Source of the DNA: Thiopseudomonas sp.
Lineage (GTDB): Bacteria > Pseudomonadota > Gammaproteobacteria > Pseudomonadales > Pseudomonadaceae
DNA: 64,000 nucleotides
Assembly (NCBI GenBank): GCA_023228985.1
Contig: JALOAC010000003.1
Location: 107,519-171,518, forward strand
Direction: 5' to 3'
A model generated the notes under the pieces. It worked only from the letters and a program-made list of their open reading frames with translations. It ran no database searches and was not told the DNA's origin. A program made the position numbers and the translations under genes. This document shows, in pieces, positions 1 through 12,131 of this stretch; position 1 is the first letter of the stretch; every line of letters starts with the position of its first letter.

Positions 1-126
1 GAGACGAACGGCCTCAGTTTGCAGCCATTGAAACAGGTTTTTAGGCACACGCTTTGTGGAGCCACTGGCTGGCTGGCCAGTGTTCTCCACTAACACGTCA
101 TATTCATAAACCGTTAAGGTATTCAT
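1..126 (-). CDS. mcrC: McrC-like restriction component, 5' end only (truncated by window edge)
   Basis: The first 42 codons of a minus-strand gene that runs off the left edge. The ATG at 126-124 overlaps the TGA of mcrB in an ATGA junction, so the two are probably translationally coupled. The visible N-terminus begins MNTLTVYEYD and reaches a FQWL segment. From memory this resembles the start of McrC-type proteins of the LlaJI-like class, which carry a C-terminal PD-(D/E)XK nuclease. That nuclease domain lies outside the window, so the assignment rests mainly on position directly after mcrB. Confidence 0.6.
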   Translation of the reverse strand, partial: MNTLTVYEYDVLVENTGQPASGSTKRVPKNLFQWLQTEAVRL

Positions 127-2609
127 GCCGGCCTAATAGCCTGCGGATTATAAATACCTATATAGGCTTCAGTTTTATCAAAGGCATCGTTATTGATTTG
201 ATACCTTTCTTTAACCGAGTAAAGCTCGAGCTCATGCTCACCAAACAATGCTTGCAGGTCTTTTTCAGCATCCAGTTTAGTGATGAACCTCGCGTCTTCT
301 GGCTTTTGATTATCACCGAGCACCAAACTAATTTTAGCCCAGTCTTCAAAGAAGTATTCTTCAAGTAAGGGCACTATCTTTTTGCGGAAAATATCAGCTA
401 ACTGCTCAAAACTTTCAATAACATCTACATGCTTTAAACTCATGAAGTAAGCGTGTCCAATAGTGTGGTCACGGTCGTACAGCACTTCAATGCGCTCATT
501 AATGCGCTCGAGCATCTTGCGCACATCAATTCTTCCTTGCTCAGTATCTACTGTTAGGCCCACCAATGGTGCGCCTGACTCATTGCGGGTATCGGCTAAC
601 AAAGGCACAAATTCAAAACGACGCCTTAATGCTGTGTCTAACAGAGCTAGGGAGCGGTCCGCTGTGTTCATGGTGCCGATGATGTCGATGTTGGCAGGCA
701 CCGAAAAATCCTGACCTGAGTAGGGCAGTTTCACTATCACCTCATTATCAGCACTCGCGCGCTTGTCGGGTTCAATCAGGGTAATGAGTTCGCCAAAAAT
801 TTTGCTGATATTGCCGCGGTTAATTTCATCAATCACCATGGCGTAGCGCTCAGTTGGGTTTTGGCGTGCTTCTTCACACAGTTGTTTAAATACGCCGGAG
901 CGAATTTCATATTTTACCTCGCCCTCTTCCAAGTCACTGTCTAGTACAGGGCGTAAGCCTTCCACAAACTCCTCATAGCCATAAGACTGATGAAAGGTAA
1001 CAAAGCTATAGCGCTTAATTTTTTCTTGGCTCAACTCGCCATCGGCAACGGCGTTGTACTCATCAACTAGCTCAACAAGGTCAGCACAGATCTCTTTCCA
1101 GTTGCCAGCCAGAACCCAAACAGAGCCCTCATCTTTATCAAATACCGCTGGCTCAACTCTGTTTTTGTAATTCACTGTCGTGGACTCTTCGACGGTATGG
1201 GTTTGCAGGCTAGCCCACACCGCCGCAGGATAATTTTTGCTAGCACTTTGTGCAGCCACCGCCTTAACAAAGACGTGCTCTAATAACTTAGGTACAGTCG
1301 CCTCTGCGCCAAGGTCATAGAGCGCACAGAAAACCGCCCTCCACCATGTTAAACCGGCAAAATTTGCAACAATGAATTGTTTTTCCCTTTGCTCTATCGT
1401 TGCTGTTTCTGGCTTTTGTTCGTACCCCTCAAGAAGCCTTAAGAGCTGATACGTCTTTCCCGTTCCAGGCGGGCCGTAATAGATGCGATTAAAACAGCTA
1501 ACCGGTGGCTTCTCATCTACCACTAACTCATCAGCCTCTTCGTTATATTCGCGCAGCGTTTGCTCAACACCTTGCTGCTGAGCTTGTGAGTAGAACTCGC
1601 TAAGCGCGATTAAGTCCTTGTTAAAAAATGGTTTGAGCAGAGTTTCTTCGAACTCTGGCAGATCCTTTGGCCTCATTTGGTAAAACGTTGAATTACCTTG
1701 CGGCGACCAGTATTTGGAGTTATGCGTATACCTTTCATGCTTAAGAGCCGGAAAAAGTACCTCATAGCCTCTCTCAAGCCAGGTTTCACCCTTGCTAGCC
1801 GGCTGTACCGCTGTGGTTAACCTGCCTAGCAGCTGGATACTGTTGCCATGACACAAATAAAATAACGAGCCAATAGGTGCGTCTTTGAAGTGTTTGCCTT
1901 GCCCCTTACCAGTTAACTCGTTGACTACCACTTTCTGCGAGTCTAAAAGCTGCTGCTGCTCATCTGCGGTAAACACCGCAGGCCCATGGGAAAGTTTCCA
2001 AACGGATATATTTTTCTTACTCCAAACAGCCCACACTTGTTTACCAAACTCTAAAATACCCAGTCCGTCAGTTTTTTTCTTTAACACCAACTCCTGTAAA
2101 GCAGCCGTATTCTTCACTGTTCCGCTTCCTGCAAAAGCAGCTAAGGCTTCAGGCTTAAATACATTGACGATTTTAGGGTTTGAGCGGTCTTGGTAATGAA
2201 ACGCGATTTTCCACTTATAAGCCTCACCCAACCCCGTAAAGGCCTCGATGCTTTCTAGGTCACCGCTTCTGGCAAGCTGAGCCACCCGCACCACGCTTTC
2301 GCGCACTTGTGCAAAAGCTTCGTCTGCACTCTGACCTAATGCCGTATACCACCCATGGGTGTCGGAATAACTGTGCTTTTGATCATTTTCTTTAGGCTCA
2401 GAGTTATCACGGGAAAACACACCAAACTTAAAAGCTGAGCCACCCCAAATACTGCCTAGTTTATCTAAGCGAGACTCAACCCAAGAAGTGAAGGTGTCCT
2501 GAGAGCCTGTTTTGATGTATTCGTCCAACGTCATTTCTGATAAGCGCGATAAAGGCCACTCCGCTAAAAACTCTTCCCAAAGGTTGTATTGATCGCTATA
2601 GCTTTCCAT
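123..2609 (-). CDS. mcrB: McrB-like AAA+ GTPase of a modification-dependent (type IV) restriction system
   Basis: 828 aa, much longer than E. coli McrB (about 460). The C-terminal half is an AAA+ motor with Walker A GPPGTGKT near residue 378, a Walker B/McrB signature VIDEINRGNISKIFGEL near 588, and the sensor/arginine segment NTADRSLALLDTALRRRFEF near 650. Family members hydrolyse GTP to translocate DNA and activate the McrC nuclease. The first 370 residues are a specificity region: a WEEFLAEWPL-type N-terminal domain, then a segment near residues 245-300 that could be an EVE/PUA-like reader of modified bases (inference). I chose the ATG at 2609 because GGAGAAAGAA lies just upstream; an in-frame ATG at 2714 would add an unconvincing 35 residues. 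No partner methyltransferase is visible, as expected for type IV. Confidence 0.85.
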   Translation of the reverse strand: MESYSDQYNLWEEFLAEWPLSRLSEMTLDEYIKTGSQDTFTSWVESRLDKLGSIWGGSAFKFGVFSRDNSEPKENDQKHSYSDTHGWYTALGQSADEAFAQVRESVVRVAQLARSGDLESIEAFTGLGEAYKWKIAFHYQDRSNPKIVNVFKPEALAAFAGSGTVKNTAALQELVLKKKTDGLGILEFGKQVWAVWSKKNISVWKLSHGPAVFTADEQQQLLDSQKVVVNELTGKGQGKHFKDAPIGSLFYLCHGNSIQLLGRLTTAVQPASKGETWLERGYEVLFPALKHERYTHNSKYWSPQGNSTFYQMRPKDLPEFEETLLKPFFNKDLIALSEFYSQAQQQGVEQTLREYNEEADELVVDEKPPVSCFNRIYYGPPGTGKTYQLLRLLEGYEQKPETATIEQREKQFIVANFAGLTWWRAVFCALYDLGAEATVPKLLEHVFVKAVAAQSASKNYPAAVWASLQTHTVEESTTVNYKNRVEPAVFDKDEGSVWVLAGNWKEICADLVELVDEYNAVADGELSQEKIKRYSFVTFHQSYGYEEFVEGLRPVLDSDLEEGEVKYEIRSGVFKQLCEEARQNPTERYAMVIDEINRGNISKIFGELITLIEPDKRASADNEVIVKLPYSGQDFSVPANIDIIGTMNTADRSLALLDTALRRRFEFVPLLADTRNESGAPLVGLTVDTEQGRIDVRKMLERINERIEVLYDRDHTIGHAYFMSLKHVDVIESFEQLADIFRKKIVPLLEEYFFEDWAKISLVLGDNQKPEDARFITKLDAEKDLQALFGEHELELYSVKERYQINNDAFDKTEAYIGIYNPQAIRPA

Positions 2610-3005
2610 TTCTTTCTCCAAAAAAACCTGAGTTATGCTTATCACTACCCCAGCCAAAACACTGTGCAGCCACTGCCTAAGCCTGCGTGCATTGCTTGAT
2701 TTCGAACGTAACACAGGTGAGCGTCATAGAGTGTCGCGCAAAAAATAAATGATTGAACCTACTGAGTTCGTAGTGCGGTCTACCCGACATACCCGTCGCA
2801 TTAAAGTTAAGCAGCACTGGCGCGCAAATGGAAGGTTAAGGAAGAACTTTGCGATTATGCGTTATCAGGGCGGTGTTAAAAAATGGCTCATCATCTCTTG
2901 GTTGAAGGTACTTAAGCAAAGCCATCTAGGGGTGAGCATCGCGTTAGGCTCACCCGTATGGACACAGGTTATGGCATACTAGCGGTTTTTAAACTTAACT
3001 CAGCC
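2610..3005. other. mcrB-cmoA intergenic region with a hairpin
   Basis: About 400 bp between divergent mcrB and cmoA, which should contain both promoters. A 78-codon open frame at 2749-2982 (plus) has no recognisable family or convincing ribosome site and I do not call it a gene. A perfect 8-bp stem, GGGTGAGC/GCTCACCC, spans 2930-2955, 50 bp upstream of cmoA. It has no T-run, so it may be a 5' UTR structure or operator-like site rather than a terminator. Confidence 0.4.
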
Positions 3006-3749
3006 ATGCCACATTTACCCGATAAAATCTTCAGCACGCCCCTAGCGCAGGTGCCCGACTTTACCTTTAACGAGGATGTAGTGCGGGTTTTCCCTGATAT
3101 GATCAAACGCTCGGTGCCGGGCTATCCCACTATTGTGGAAAACATTGGCGTTATCGCCGCTCAATTTGCCCAGCCCAATACGGCGTTGTACGACCTAGGC
3201 TGCTCATTAGGTGCTACAACTCAGGCACTGCGCCGCCACGTGCAACAACCCGGCTGCGTCGTCCATGCAGTAGACAACTCCAGCGCCATGGTGCAACGCT
3301 GCCGCGAACACTTAAGTGCGCAGGATGCTATGTATCAGGAGCTACTCCCGGTCGAGGTTATCGAAGCCGATATTACTCAGCTGCAGCTTGCACCCTGCTC
3401 GGTTGTAGCGATGAATTTCACCCTGCAGTTTGTGGCACCTGAACAACGGCTGGAGCTACTTAAAAGCATTCACCAGTCTTTGCTGCCGCAGGGTGCGCTA
3501 ATCCTGTCAGAAAAACTGCGCTTTGATAACGCCAACCAACAAGAATTGCTTAACGATTTACACCTCGCTTTTAAGCGCGCCAATGGCTACAGCGAGCTGG
3601 AAATTGCGCAAAAACGCCGTGCCATTGAAAAAGTCATGCTGCCAGACAGCCTTGCTGAACACCAAGCGCGCTTACAGCAAGCGGGCTTTTCACAAACCAT
3701 TCTGTGGTTTCAATGTATTAACTTCGCGTCTTTAATAGCCTTGCCATGA
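3006..3749 (+). CDS. cmoA: Carboxy-S-adenosyl-L-methionine synthase CmoA
   Basis: 247 aa, the usual CmoA length. It makes carboxy-SAM from SAM and prephenate, the donor used by CmoB in forming 5-oxyacetyluridine (cmo5U34) in tRNA. Visible marks are the N-terminal [13 protein letters not shown] segment, the SAM-binding [11 protein letters not shown] at residues 62-72, NFTLQF, and [12 protein letters not shown], all close to E. coli CmoA. The ATG at 3006 matches the E. coli N-terminus; an upstream in-frame ATG at 2958 would add 16 residues. The gene overlaps cmoB by 4 bp (ATGA), indicating coupled translation of the two pathway enzymes. Confidence 0.95.
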   Translation: MPHLPDKIFSTPLAQVPDFTFNEDVVRVFPDMIKRSVPGYPTIVENIGVIAAQFAQPNTALYDLGCSLGATTQALRRHVQQPGCVVHAVDNSSAMVQRCREHLSAQDAMYQELLPVEVIEADITQLQLAPCSVVAMNFTLQFVAPEQRLELLKSIHQSLLPQGALILSEKLRFDNANQQELLNDLHLAFKRANGYSELEIAQKRRAIEKVMLPDSLAEHQARLQQAGFSQTILWFQCINFASLIALP

Positions 3750-4705
3750 TTGATTTAACCGACCTTGTACACCACCTTGCCCGCACACCCCTTAAGTTTT
3801 GGGCGCGCACTCTACCTGACAAGTTAGCCAGACATTACGCTATCGGCCATGGCGACTTACCCCGCTGGCAAGCCGCTGTGGCTGCCATTCCGCAGTTAAC
3901 AGTCTCACAGTATGATTTTATTGATGAACTTCGCCTAAGCGGCCCCTGTGATACTGAACAACAGCAGCTATTAACCCAAGCGTTACAGGGTTTAATTCCT
4001 TGGCGCAAAGGCCCTTTTCACCTGTTTGATGTGCATGTGGATACTGAATGGCGTTCCGACTGGAAGTGGGACAGAGTGAGTCCACACTTGGATCTCAACG
4101 GCAAGCGTATTTTGGATGTGGGTTGTGGCAACGGGTACTACATGTGGCGCATGCTTGGTGCGGGTGCCAAGTCAGTAATTGGCGTGGATCCTAACTGGCT
4201 TTTTTTCTGCCAATTTCACGCGGTTAAAAAGTTTTTCCCACAAGCACCAGTTTGGCATTTACCCTTTGCTTTTGAAGAATTACCACCGAAGCTAGAAGGA
4301 TTCGATAGCGTATTCTCCATGGGAGTGCTGTATCACCGCCGCTCACCCATAGATCACTTATTAGAACTAAAAGACTGTTTAGTCCAGGGTGGTGAGCTGG
4401 TTTTAGAAACGCTCGTCATCGAGGGCGATGCGCAACAGGTGTTGGTGCCAGAAGATCGCTACGCACAAATGCGTAATGTTTGGTTTCTGCCCTCGGTTGC
4501 AACGCTCAGTCTTTGGCTCAGACGCGCCGGCTTTACAGAGGTTCGCTGTGTGGATGTTAGTACCACCAGCACGGAAGAGCAGCGCAGTACCGATTGGATG
4601 CGCTATCAGTCGCTAGCAGAGTTTTTACACCCGGATAATCCGAGCTTAACAGTAGAAGGCTTGCCCGCGCCAAAACGTGCGGTGATGATCGCTCGTAAAC
4701 CCTAA
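3746..4705 (+). CDS. cmoB: tRNA U34 carboxymethyltransferase CmoB
   Basis: 319 aa. It transfers the carboxymethyl group of carboxy-SAM to 5-hydroxyuridine at tRNA position 34, the step after CmoA. The SAM-binding motif [15 protein letters not shown] lies at residues 122-136, followed by [12 protein letters not shown] and [16 protein letters not shown], all typical of CmoB. The ATG overlaps the cmoA stop. The stop codon overlaps that of the convergent tatD by 3 bp, so no separate terminator is present between them. Confidence 0.95.
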   Translation: MIDLTDLVHHLARTPLKFWARTLPDKLARHYAIGHGDLPRWQAAVAAIPQLTVSQYDFIDELRLSGPCDTEQQQLLTQALQGLIPWRKGPFHLFDVHVDTEWRSDWKWDRVSPHLDLNGKRILDVGCGNGYYMWRMLGAGAKSVIGVDPNWLFFCQFHAVKKFFPQAPVWHLPFAFEELPPKLEGFDSVFSMGVLYHRRSPIDHLLELKDCLVQGGELVLETLVIEGDAQQVLVPEDRYAQMRNVWFLPSVATLSLWLRRAGFTEVRCVDVSTTSTEEQRSTDWMRYQSLAEFLHPDNPSLTVEGLPAPKRAVMIARKP

Positions 4706-5484
4706 GACACACGCGCCAAAGGGAATAGGCGCTTAAAGTTAGTCGTCGTTTGCTCAGCCAACTGCTCATAGCTAACGCCACGCAGTTGCGCTAAAAACTC
4801 AGCCACATCAGCAACATATTCAGGGAAGTTGCTTTTACCACGATGCGGCATGGGGGCTAAGTAAGGCGAATCCGTTTCTACCAGCAGCCGATCACTAGGC
4901 ACCTGCAAAGCCACATCACGCAAGGCCTGTGCATTGCGGAAGGTGACGATTCCGGAAAAGGAAATGTAATAGCCAAGATCCAACGCGGCTTTAGCCATCT
5001 CCCAATCTTCGGTAAAACAATGCATCACTCCAGCCTGCGGCAAAGCTGCTTCACGCATAATGGCTAGCGTGTCATCTTTAGCATCACGGGTATGTATGAT
5101 GACCGGCTTGCCACTTAGACGCGCGGCCTCAAAGTGCAAACGAAAAGACTCTTGCTGCAGTTGCGCGGTTTCGGTCTGATAATAATAATCCAGTCCCGTT
5201 TCGCCCACAGCAACAACGCCCTTATGCTGCAGCTCATCTAGCAACCACTCAAGAGTAGGCTCGCCACCACGGTCTAAATCTAGCGGATGCACGCCCACCG
5301 AGCAGTCCACATCGGCATAGCGTTGGGTAAATTCACGCACCACAGGCGCATTTGCCACGCTAATACCTACGCACAAAAAATGCTTAACACCGCGCACGCG
5401 TGCAGCTTCCAGCGCTGCATCCAGGCTGCCGGAAAATTTCGTAAGATCTAAACGATCAAGGTGACAATGGGAATCGACAAGCAT
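4702..5484 (-). CDS. tatD: TatD-family metal-dependent deoxyribonuclease (YcfH type)
   Basis: 260 aa, a complete TIM-barrel metallohydrolase. Metal-binding marks in order are DSHCHLD (residues 4-10, His6 and His8), [28 protein letters not shown] and [10 protein letters not shown]. The family comprises Mg-dependent 3'-5' exonucleases/AP-site nucleases linked to DNA repair. In Pseudomonas this gene sits downstream of pilZ and holB as here. It is separated from pilZ by 158 bp, so it may have its own promoter. The exact physiological substrate is not deducible from sequence. Confidence 0.9.
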   Translation of the reverse strand: MLVDSHCHLDRLDLTKFSGSLDAALEAARVRGVKHFLCVGISVANAPVVREFTQRYADVDCSVGVHPLDLDRGGEPTLEWLLDELQHKGVVAVGETGLDYYYQTETAQLQQESFRLHFEAARLSGKPVIIHTRDAKDDTLAIMREAALPQAGVMHCFTEDWEMAKAALDLGYYISFSGIVTFRNAQALRDVALQVPSDRLLVETDSPYLAPMPHRGKSNFPEYVADVAEFLAQLRGVSYEQLAEQTTTNFKRLFPLARVS

Positions 5485-5642
5485 GTACTACCGCTACTGG
5501 ATTACTGAGCAATGCCACTACATACAACATTGCTGGTTTGAATGATTTTTGCAGAAGAAAAACGTGTTAAGGCAGCGCTGAATAATTACACCTTACAAAA
5601 AATGCTCTCTATTGAATTAATGCAGAACCTCTCAAAAGCATT

Positions 5643-5999
5643 TTAAAATGTATGGGTGGCCCTATCTGAATTAAGTCCACCTGCCAAATACGTTTCTATG
5701 CTATTGCGCACTACAGTATCTTTATCACTGAATTGCACACCAATACCAGCAGCGCGGTTGCCCTGAGAGCCTTTTGGCGTAATCCACACCACCTTGCCTG
5801 CTACCGGGATTTTTTCAGGCTCTTCCATTAAGTTGAGCAGCATAAAAACCTCATCACCGATTTTGTAAGCTTTGTTAGTCGGAATAAACAGACCACCATT
5901 TTTCAAAAACGGCATATAAGCTGCGTACAAAACGTTTTTATCTTTGATATTTAAATTTAGGATACCTGTACGGCCTCCCAAATTTGGCGGCAAACTCAT
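5643..5999 (-). CDS. pilZ: PilZ, type IV pilus biogenesis protein
   Basis: 118 aa, matching the single-domain PilZ of Pseudomonas encoded just after holB. It is required for type IV pilus assembly and partners PilB/FimX in studied species. The beta-barrel motif region (GGLFIPTNK, VWITPK, GIGVQF) is present. The N-terminal RxxxR c-di-GMP motif of canonical PilZ domains is not evident, as is known for this founder member. A strong AGGTGAGG site precedes the ATG at 5999. Transcription is probably continuous with holB across the 98-bp gap. Confidence 0.9.
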   Translation of the reverse strand: MSLPPNLGGRTGILNLNIKDKNVLYAAYMPFLKNGGLFIPTNKAYKIGDEVFMLLNLMEEPEKIPVAGKVVWITPKGSQGNRAAGIGVQFSDKDTVVRNSIETYLAGGLNSDRATHTF

Positions 6000-6097
6000 G
6001 TTATAACCTCACCTGTTTTTTACTGGTTATCGCTGGCTGATTATCGCACTAATGACAATGCACGGGGCAACTAAATAGCTATCTTTTGAACTGCCTA

Positions 6098-8779
<2,682 letters not shown>

Positions 8780-9583
8780 TTAATCCATGAGTCTTTGTTG
8801 CAGTCTACGAGTGATACTGCCAACCGACCAGCGATAGTTTTGATAGCCAACTACAGGCCAAATTCCATACAGACTGTTACTGGTGAACACCTCATCCATG
8901 TCTGCCAACTGCGTCACTTTTATCTGTGTTTCTTGACAATCTATGCCCAGCTGTTGTGCTTGCTGCATAATCCAAGCGCGCATTACGCCCGCCACACCGC
9001 AATTAGCTAAGCTTGGAGTCAACAAGCGTCCGTCACGCACAAAAAAGATATTGCTAAACACGCAGTCTGTAATATTACCTTCCGTGTCCAGCATTAATCC
9101 TTCGGCATAGCTTGGCTCTTGCCATTCGGCACGGGCGAGCACTTGCTCCAAACGATTAAGATGTTTAATACCCGCTAGCAAGGGCTGAATGGCCAAAGGG
9201 GTTTGACAGGCGTACAGCCGTACACCCTGTGCGCTATTTTCGGCAGGCCATTGGGGTGCTGAGCTAAGTTGTAAAATACGCTGAGGTCGCGCATTTTCAG
9301 GTATCGCATAGCCACGCTGACCTACTCCGCGAGTCACAATCAACTTACATACTGCGCTCTCAGCTTGAGCACAAAAACTTTGGATTTCTTGCCTGACTTG
9401 TGCAAAATCAAGCTTGATGTGCAACCGTTGACAGCCTAATTCTAAACGTGCCAAATGCAACTCTAGTCGCAATGGCCAACCTTGCTGTACACGCAGGGTT
9501 TCAAATAAGCCGTCGCCATAAGCTAGACCACGATCAGCTACGCTTATAGCTTGCGTAGGCTGACCGTTAACCCAAGTAATCAC
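8780..9583 (-). CDS. pabC: Aminodeoxychorismate lyase
   Basis: 267 aa, PLP-dependent fold type IV. It converts 4-amino-4-deoxychorismate to p-aminobenzoate and pyruvate for folate synthesis. Seen: [15 protein letters not shown] (residues 17-31), the PLP Lys140 in [11 protein letters not shown], and the cofactor-phosphate segment ending in [11 protein letters not shown]. The start is GTG and overlaps the fabF stop by 4 bp (GTGA). Linkage to fabF and mltG is typical of Pseudomonas and enterics. Confidence 0.93.
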   Translation of the reverse strand: MITWVNGQPTQAISVADRGLAYGDGLFETLRVQQGWPLRLELHLARLELGCQRLHIKLDFAQVRQEIQSFCAQAESAVCKLIVTRGVGQRGYAIPENARPQRILQLSSAPQWPAENSAQGVRLYACQTPLAIQPLLAGIKHLNRLEQVLARAEWQEPSYAEGLMLDTEGNITDCVFSNIFFVRDGRLLTPSLANCGVAGVMRAWIMQQAQQLGIDCQETQIKVTQLADMDEVFTSNSLYGIWPVVGYQNYRWSVGSITRRLQQRLMD

Positions 9584-10824
9584 TCAACAAACCGCGTAAA
9601 CACCAAAGAACCGTTGGTGCCGCCAAAGCCAAACGAGTTAGACAGTACCGCATCAATACGCATACTTTTTGCTTGGTGTGGAACGAAGTCTAAATCACAG
9701 CCTTCACTTGGCTCATCCAAGTTGATAGTCGGTGGCGCAACCTGATCGCGAATCGCTAAAACACTAAAAATAGCTTCTACCGCGCCCGCTGCACCCAATA
9801 AGTGTCCCGTCATCGACTTGGTTGAGCTAACACTCAGCTGATGCGCATGCTCGCCAAATACGGTTTTGACAGCATTCACTTCTGCCAGATCACCCGCCGG
9901 AGTAGAGGTTCCATGAGCATTGATATAGTGCAGCTGTTGCGGATTTAAACCAGCATCTTTCAGCGCATTGGTCATACAGCGCGCCGCCCCATTACCGTCT
10001 TCTGGTGGCAAGGTCATATGGTATGCATCTGAGCTCATACCAAAACCAGCCACTTCTGCATATATAGTTGCACCACGCGCTTTTGCATGCTCAAGTTCTT
10101 CAAGAATCAGAGCTCCAGCACCATCAGACAGGACAAAGCCATCACGGCCCGCATCCCATGGACGACTCGCCGCTTGCGGATCATCATTACGGGTAGACAA
10201 CGCACGAGCAGCTCCAAAACCACCCAATCCAAGACCGCAAGTAGCCATTTCTGAACCACCTGCAACCATCGCATCTGCCTCACCATACATGATAGTTCGT
10301 GCAGCCATACCTATGCAGTGAGTACCTGTAGTACAGGCTGTAGCAATAGCAAAGTTAGGCCCCTGCAAGCCTAAGCGCATGGATAAAGTGCCGGACACCA
10401 TATTAATAATTGAGCCGGGCACAAAAAAAGGAGAAATGCGTCGCGGCCCTTTTTCAACCAAAAGTTTGCTCGTTTCTTCGATATTGGTTAAGCCGCCAAT
10501 GCCTGAGCCAACCACCACGCCGATACGCTCACGATTAGCATCTGTTACCTGCAACCCTGAGTCCTGCATTGCCTGATAGCTTGCAGCTAAGCCGTACTGA
10601 ATAAACAGATCCAGCTTGCGTGCCTCTTTTGCAGGCATGTATTGCTCAGCATCAAAACCTTTGACTGAGCCACCGAAGCGTGTGGTAAAAGCTTCAACAT
10701 TCATGTGCTCGATAGGAGCAATACCACTTTGGCCTGCAAGCACTGCCGCCCAGCTAGACTTCACATCCAAGCCTACTGGAGACAGCATACCTATACCGGT
10801 CACTACGACACGTCTGCGTGACAT
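9580..10824 (-). CDS. fabF: 3-oxoacyl-[acyl-carrier-protein] synthase II
   Basis: 414 aa, full KAS II. It condenses malonyl-ACP with acyl-ACP in fatty-acid elongation. The catalytic triad is intact: Cys164 in TACTTGTHC, His304 in [11 protein letters not shown] and His341 in [11 protein letters not shown]. The ATG at 10824 gives the standard N-terminus [12 protein letters not shown] with AGAGG upstream; an in-frame ATG at 10854 lies inside the upstream terminator region and is unlikely. It follows acpP across 93 bp that contain an intrinsic terminator, so its expression is probably reduced relative to acpP. Confidence 0.96.
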   Translation of the reverse strand: MSRRRVVVTGIGMLSPVGLDVKSSWAAVLAGQSGIAPIEHMNVEAFTTRFGGSVKGFDAEQYMPAKEARKLDLFIQYGLAASYQAMQDSGLQVTDANRERIGVVVGSGIGGLTNIEETSKLLVEKGPRRISPFFVPGSIINMVSGTLSMRLGLQGPNFAIATACTTGTHCIGMAARTIMYGEADAMVAGGSEMATCGLGLGGFGAARALSTRNDDPQAASRPWDAGRDGFVLSDGAGALILEELEHAKARGATIYAEVAGFGMSSDAYHMTLPPEDGNGAARCMTNALKDAGLNPQQLHYINAHGTSTPAGDLAEVNAVKTVFGEHAHQLSVSSTKSMTGHLLGAAGAVEAIFSVLAIRDQVAPPTINLDEPSEGCDLDFVPHQAKSMRIDAVLSNSFGFGGTNGSLVFTRFVE

Positions 10825-10852
10825 GGGGAACCTCTTTCGTGTAAAAGCTGAC

Positions 10853-10895
10853 AAAAAAAAACCGCACGCCCTTGGGGTAGGTCGCGCGGCTTTTA
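10853..10895 (-). terminator. Intrinsic terminator between acpP and fabF
   Basis: Read on the minus strand, a G/C-rich stem (CCGCGCG pairing with CGTGCGG, with outer A/T pairs) is followed by nine T residues (plus-strand A-run at 10853-10861). It lies 23 bp after the acpP stop and ends 29 bp before the fabF start. This fits partial termination that keeps the abundant acpP message above the downstream genes. Confidence 0.8.
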
Positions 10896-10917
10896 CTGTT
10901 TTGCAACCTCAGCTACA

Positions 10918-11154
10918 TTATTGCGCGTGCGCCGTAACGTAGTCGATAGCTTCTTGAACAGTAGTAATTTTTTCTGCTTGCTCATCTGGAATTTCAGTCT
11001 CGAACTCTTCTTCCAGAGCCATTACTAATTCAACAGTATCAAGAGAATCTGCGCCCAAGTCATCAACAAAAGAAGCGCTGTTAGTAACTTCTTCAACTTT
11101 AACACCGAGTTGTTCGGCTACGATTTTTTTAACGCGCTCTTCAATAGTGCTCAT
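10918..11154 (-). CDS. acpP: Acyl carrier protein
   Basis: 78 aa, acidic, the usual ACP length. It carries growing acyl chains on 4'-phosphopantetheine. The attachment Ser37 is in the canonical GADSLD motif, followed by [11 protein letters not shown]. The ATG at 11154 gives [10 protein letters not shown]; an earlier in-frame ATG at 11190 would add 12 residues and is not expected. Upstream, 217 bp separate it from fabG, enough for its own promoter. Downstream is an intrinsic terminator, so a short monocistronic acpP RNA is likely the main product. Confidence 0.97.
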   Translation of the reverse strand: MSTIEERVKKIVAEQLGVKVEEVTNSASFVDDLGADSLDTVELVMALEEEFETEIPDEQAEKITTVQEAIDYVTAHAQ

Positions 11155-11371
11155 ATCTTGTATCACTCCTAAATGGAAATTTTGCTGCAACCTTGGGCTG
11201 CGGTTAAGTCAAAAAAAGGATTATAAGCTAATTTTATCAACTTATCCCTTAAAAAAACATACTGCCTCTACTAAAGATCAGTAATTTAAGTAACGTTATG
11301 ACTGCGTCAATACTTTTTGGGTCACAACATTATTAATTCTATGTACTACTCAGCTATCGCAAGAGTACATT
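11155..11371. promoter_or_regulatory. fabG-acpP intergenic region, probable acpP promoter
   Basis: 217 bp of AT-rich sequence between fabG and acpP, unusually wide for this packed block. ACP is needed in high amounts, so a strong separate promoter here is expected from family knowledge. I cannot point to one convincing -35/-10 pair. No RNA gene is seen. Confidence 0.4.
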
Positions 11372-12115
11372 TTAGCTCATGTACATGCCACCATTCACTG
11401 GAATTGTTGTTCCTGTAACGTAGGCAGCCTGCTCAGAAGCTAGAAAGCCTACTACCGCTGCAATTTCTTCTGCCTGCCCTAGACGACCAAGAGGAATTTG
11501 CGTTACCAGCGCTTGTTTTTGTGCTTCTGGTAGCTCTCTGGTCATGTCTGTATCAATGAAACCCGGCGCTACCGTATTTACCGTAACCGAACGCGAACCT
11601 AGCTCGCGAGCCAATGCACGGCTAAAACCTTCAACACCCGCCTTGGCGGCTGCATAGTTTACCTGACCCGCATTACCCATTGCACCCACCACTGAGCCAA
11701 TATTGATAATACGACCCCAGCGCGCTTTGGTCATTCCACGCAGCACCGATTTAGAAACACGATACAGACTGTTCAGGTTAGTATCCAGCACATCAAACCA
11801 CTCTTCATCTTTCATTCTGAGCATGAGGTTATCGCGGGTAATACCGGCGTTATTAACCAAAATCTGCGGCGCACCAAACTCTTCTTGAATGCGCTCAACT
11901 GTACCTAAAACAGAACTGTCGCTGCACACATCCAGCACCATACCTGCGCCCTGGATAGCGTTTTCCTGTAAATACTGGCTAATATTTTCCGCACCATTAG
12001 GGGACGTTGCCGTACCAATCACAATCGCACCCTGCGCACCTAACTGTAAAGCAATTGCCTTGCCGATACCGCGACTTGCACCTGTTACCAGTGCAACCTT
12101 TCCTGTTAAACTCAT
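11372..12115 (-). CDS. fabG: 3-oxoacyl-[acyl-carrier-protein] reductase
   Basis: 247 aa, short-chain dehydrogenase. It reduces 3-oxoacyl-ACP with NADPH in each elongation cycle. The nucleotide motif TGASRGIGKA is at residues 11-20, NNAG at 88-91, and the catalytic Ser141, Tyr154 and Lys158 are in place. A GGAGATT ribosome site precedes the ATG. It follows fabD by 16 bp, so the two are cotranscribed. Confidence 0.96.
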   Translation of the reverse strand: MSLTGKVALVTGASRGIGKAIALQLGAQGAIVIGTATSPNGAENISQYLQENAIQGAGMVLDVCSDSSVLGTVERIQEEFGAPQILVNNAGITRDNLMLRMKDEEWFDVLDTNLNSLYRVSKSVLRGMTKARWGRIINIGSVVGAMGNAGQVNYAAAKAGVEGFSRALARELGSRSVTVNTVAPGFIDTDMTRELPEAQKQALVTQIPLGRLGQAEEIAAVVGFLASEQAAYVTGTTIPVNGGMYMS

Positions 12116-12131
12116 GTAAATAATCTCCAGA

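Noticed and set aside
2749..2982. 78-codon plus-strand open frame upstream of cmoA
   Set aside because: No homology recognised, no convincing ribosome site, and it overlaps a hairpin; kept as intergenic.
5485..5642. tRNA or small RNA gene in the pilZ-tatD gap
   Set aside because: No cloverleaf, no TTCRA box and no terminator; other intergenic gaps were also scanned by eye for tRNAs without success.
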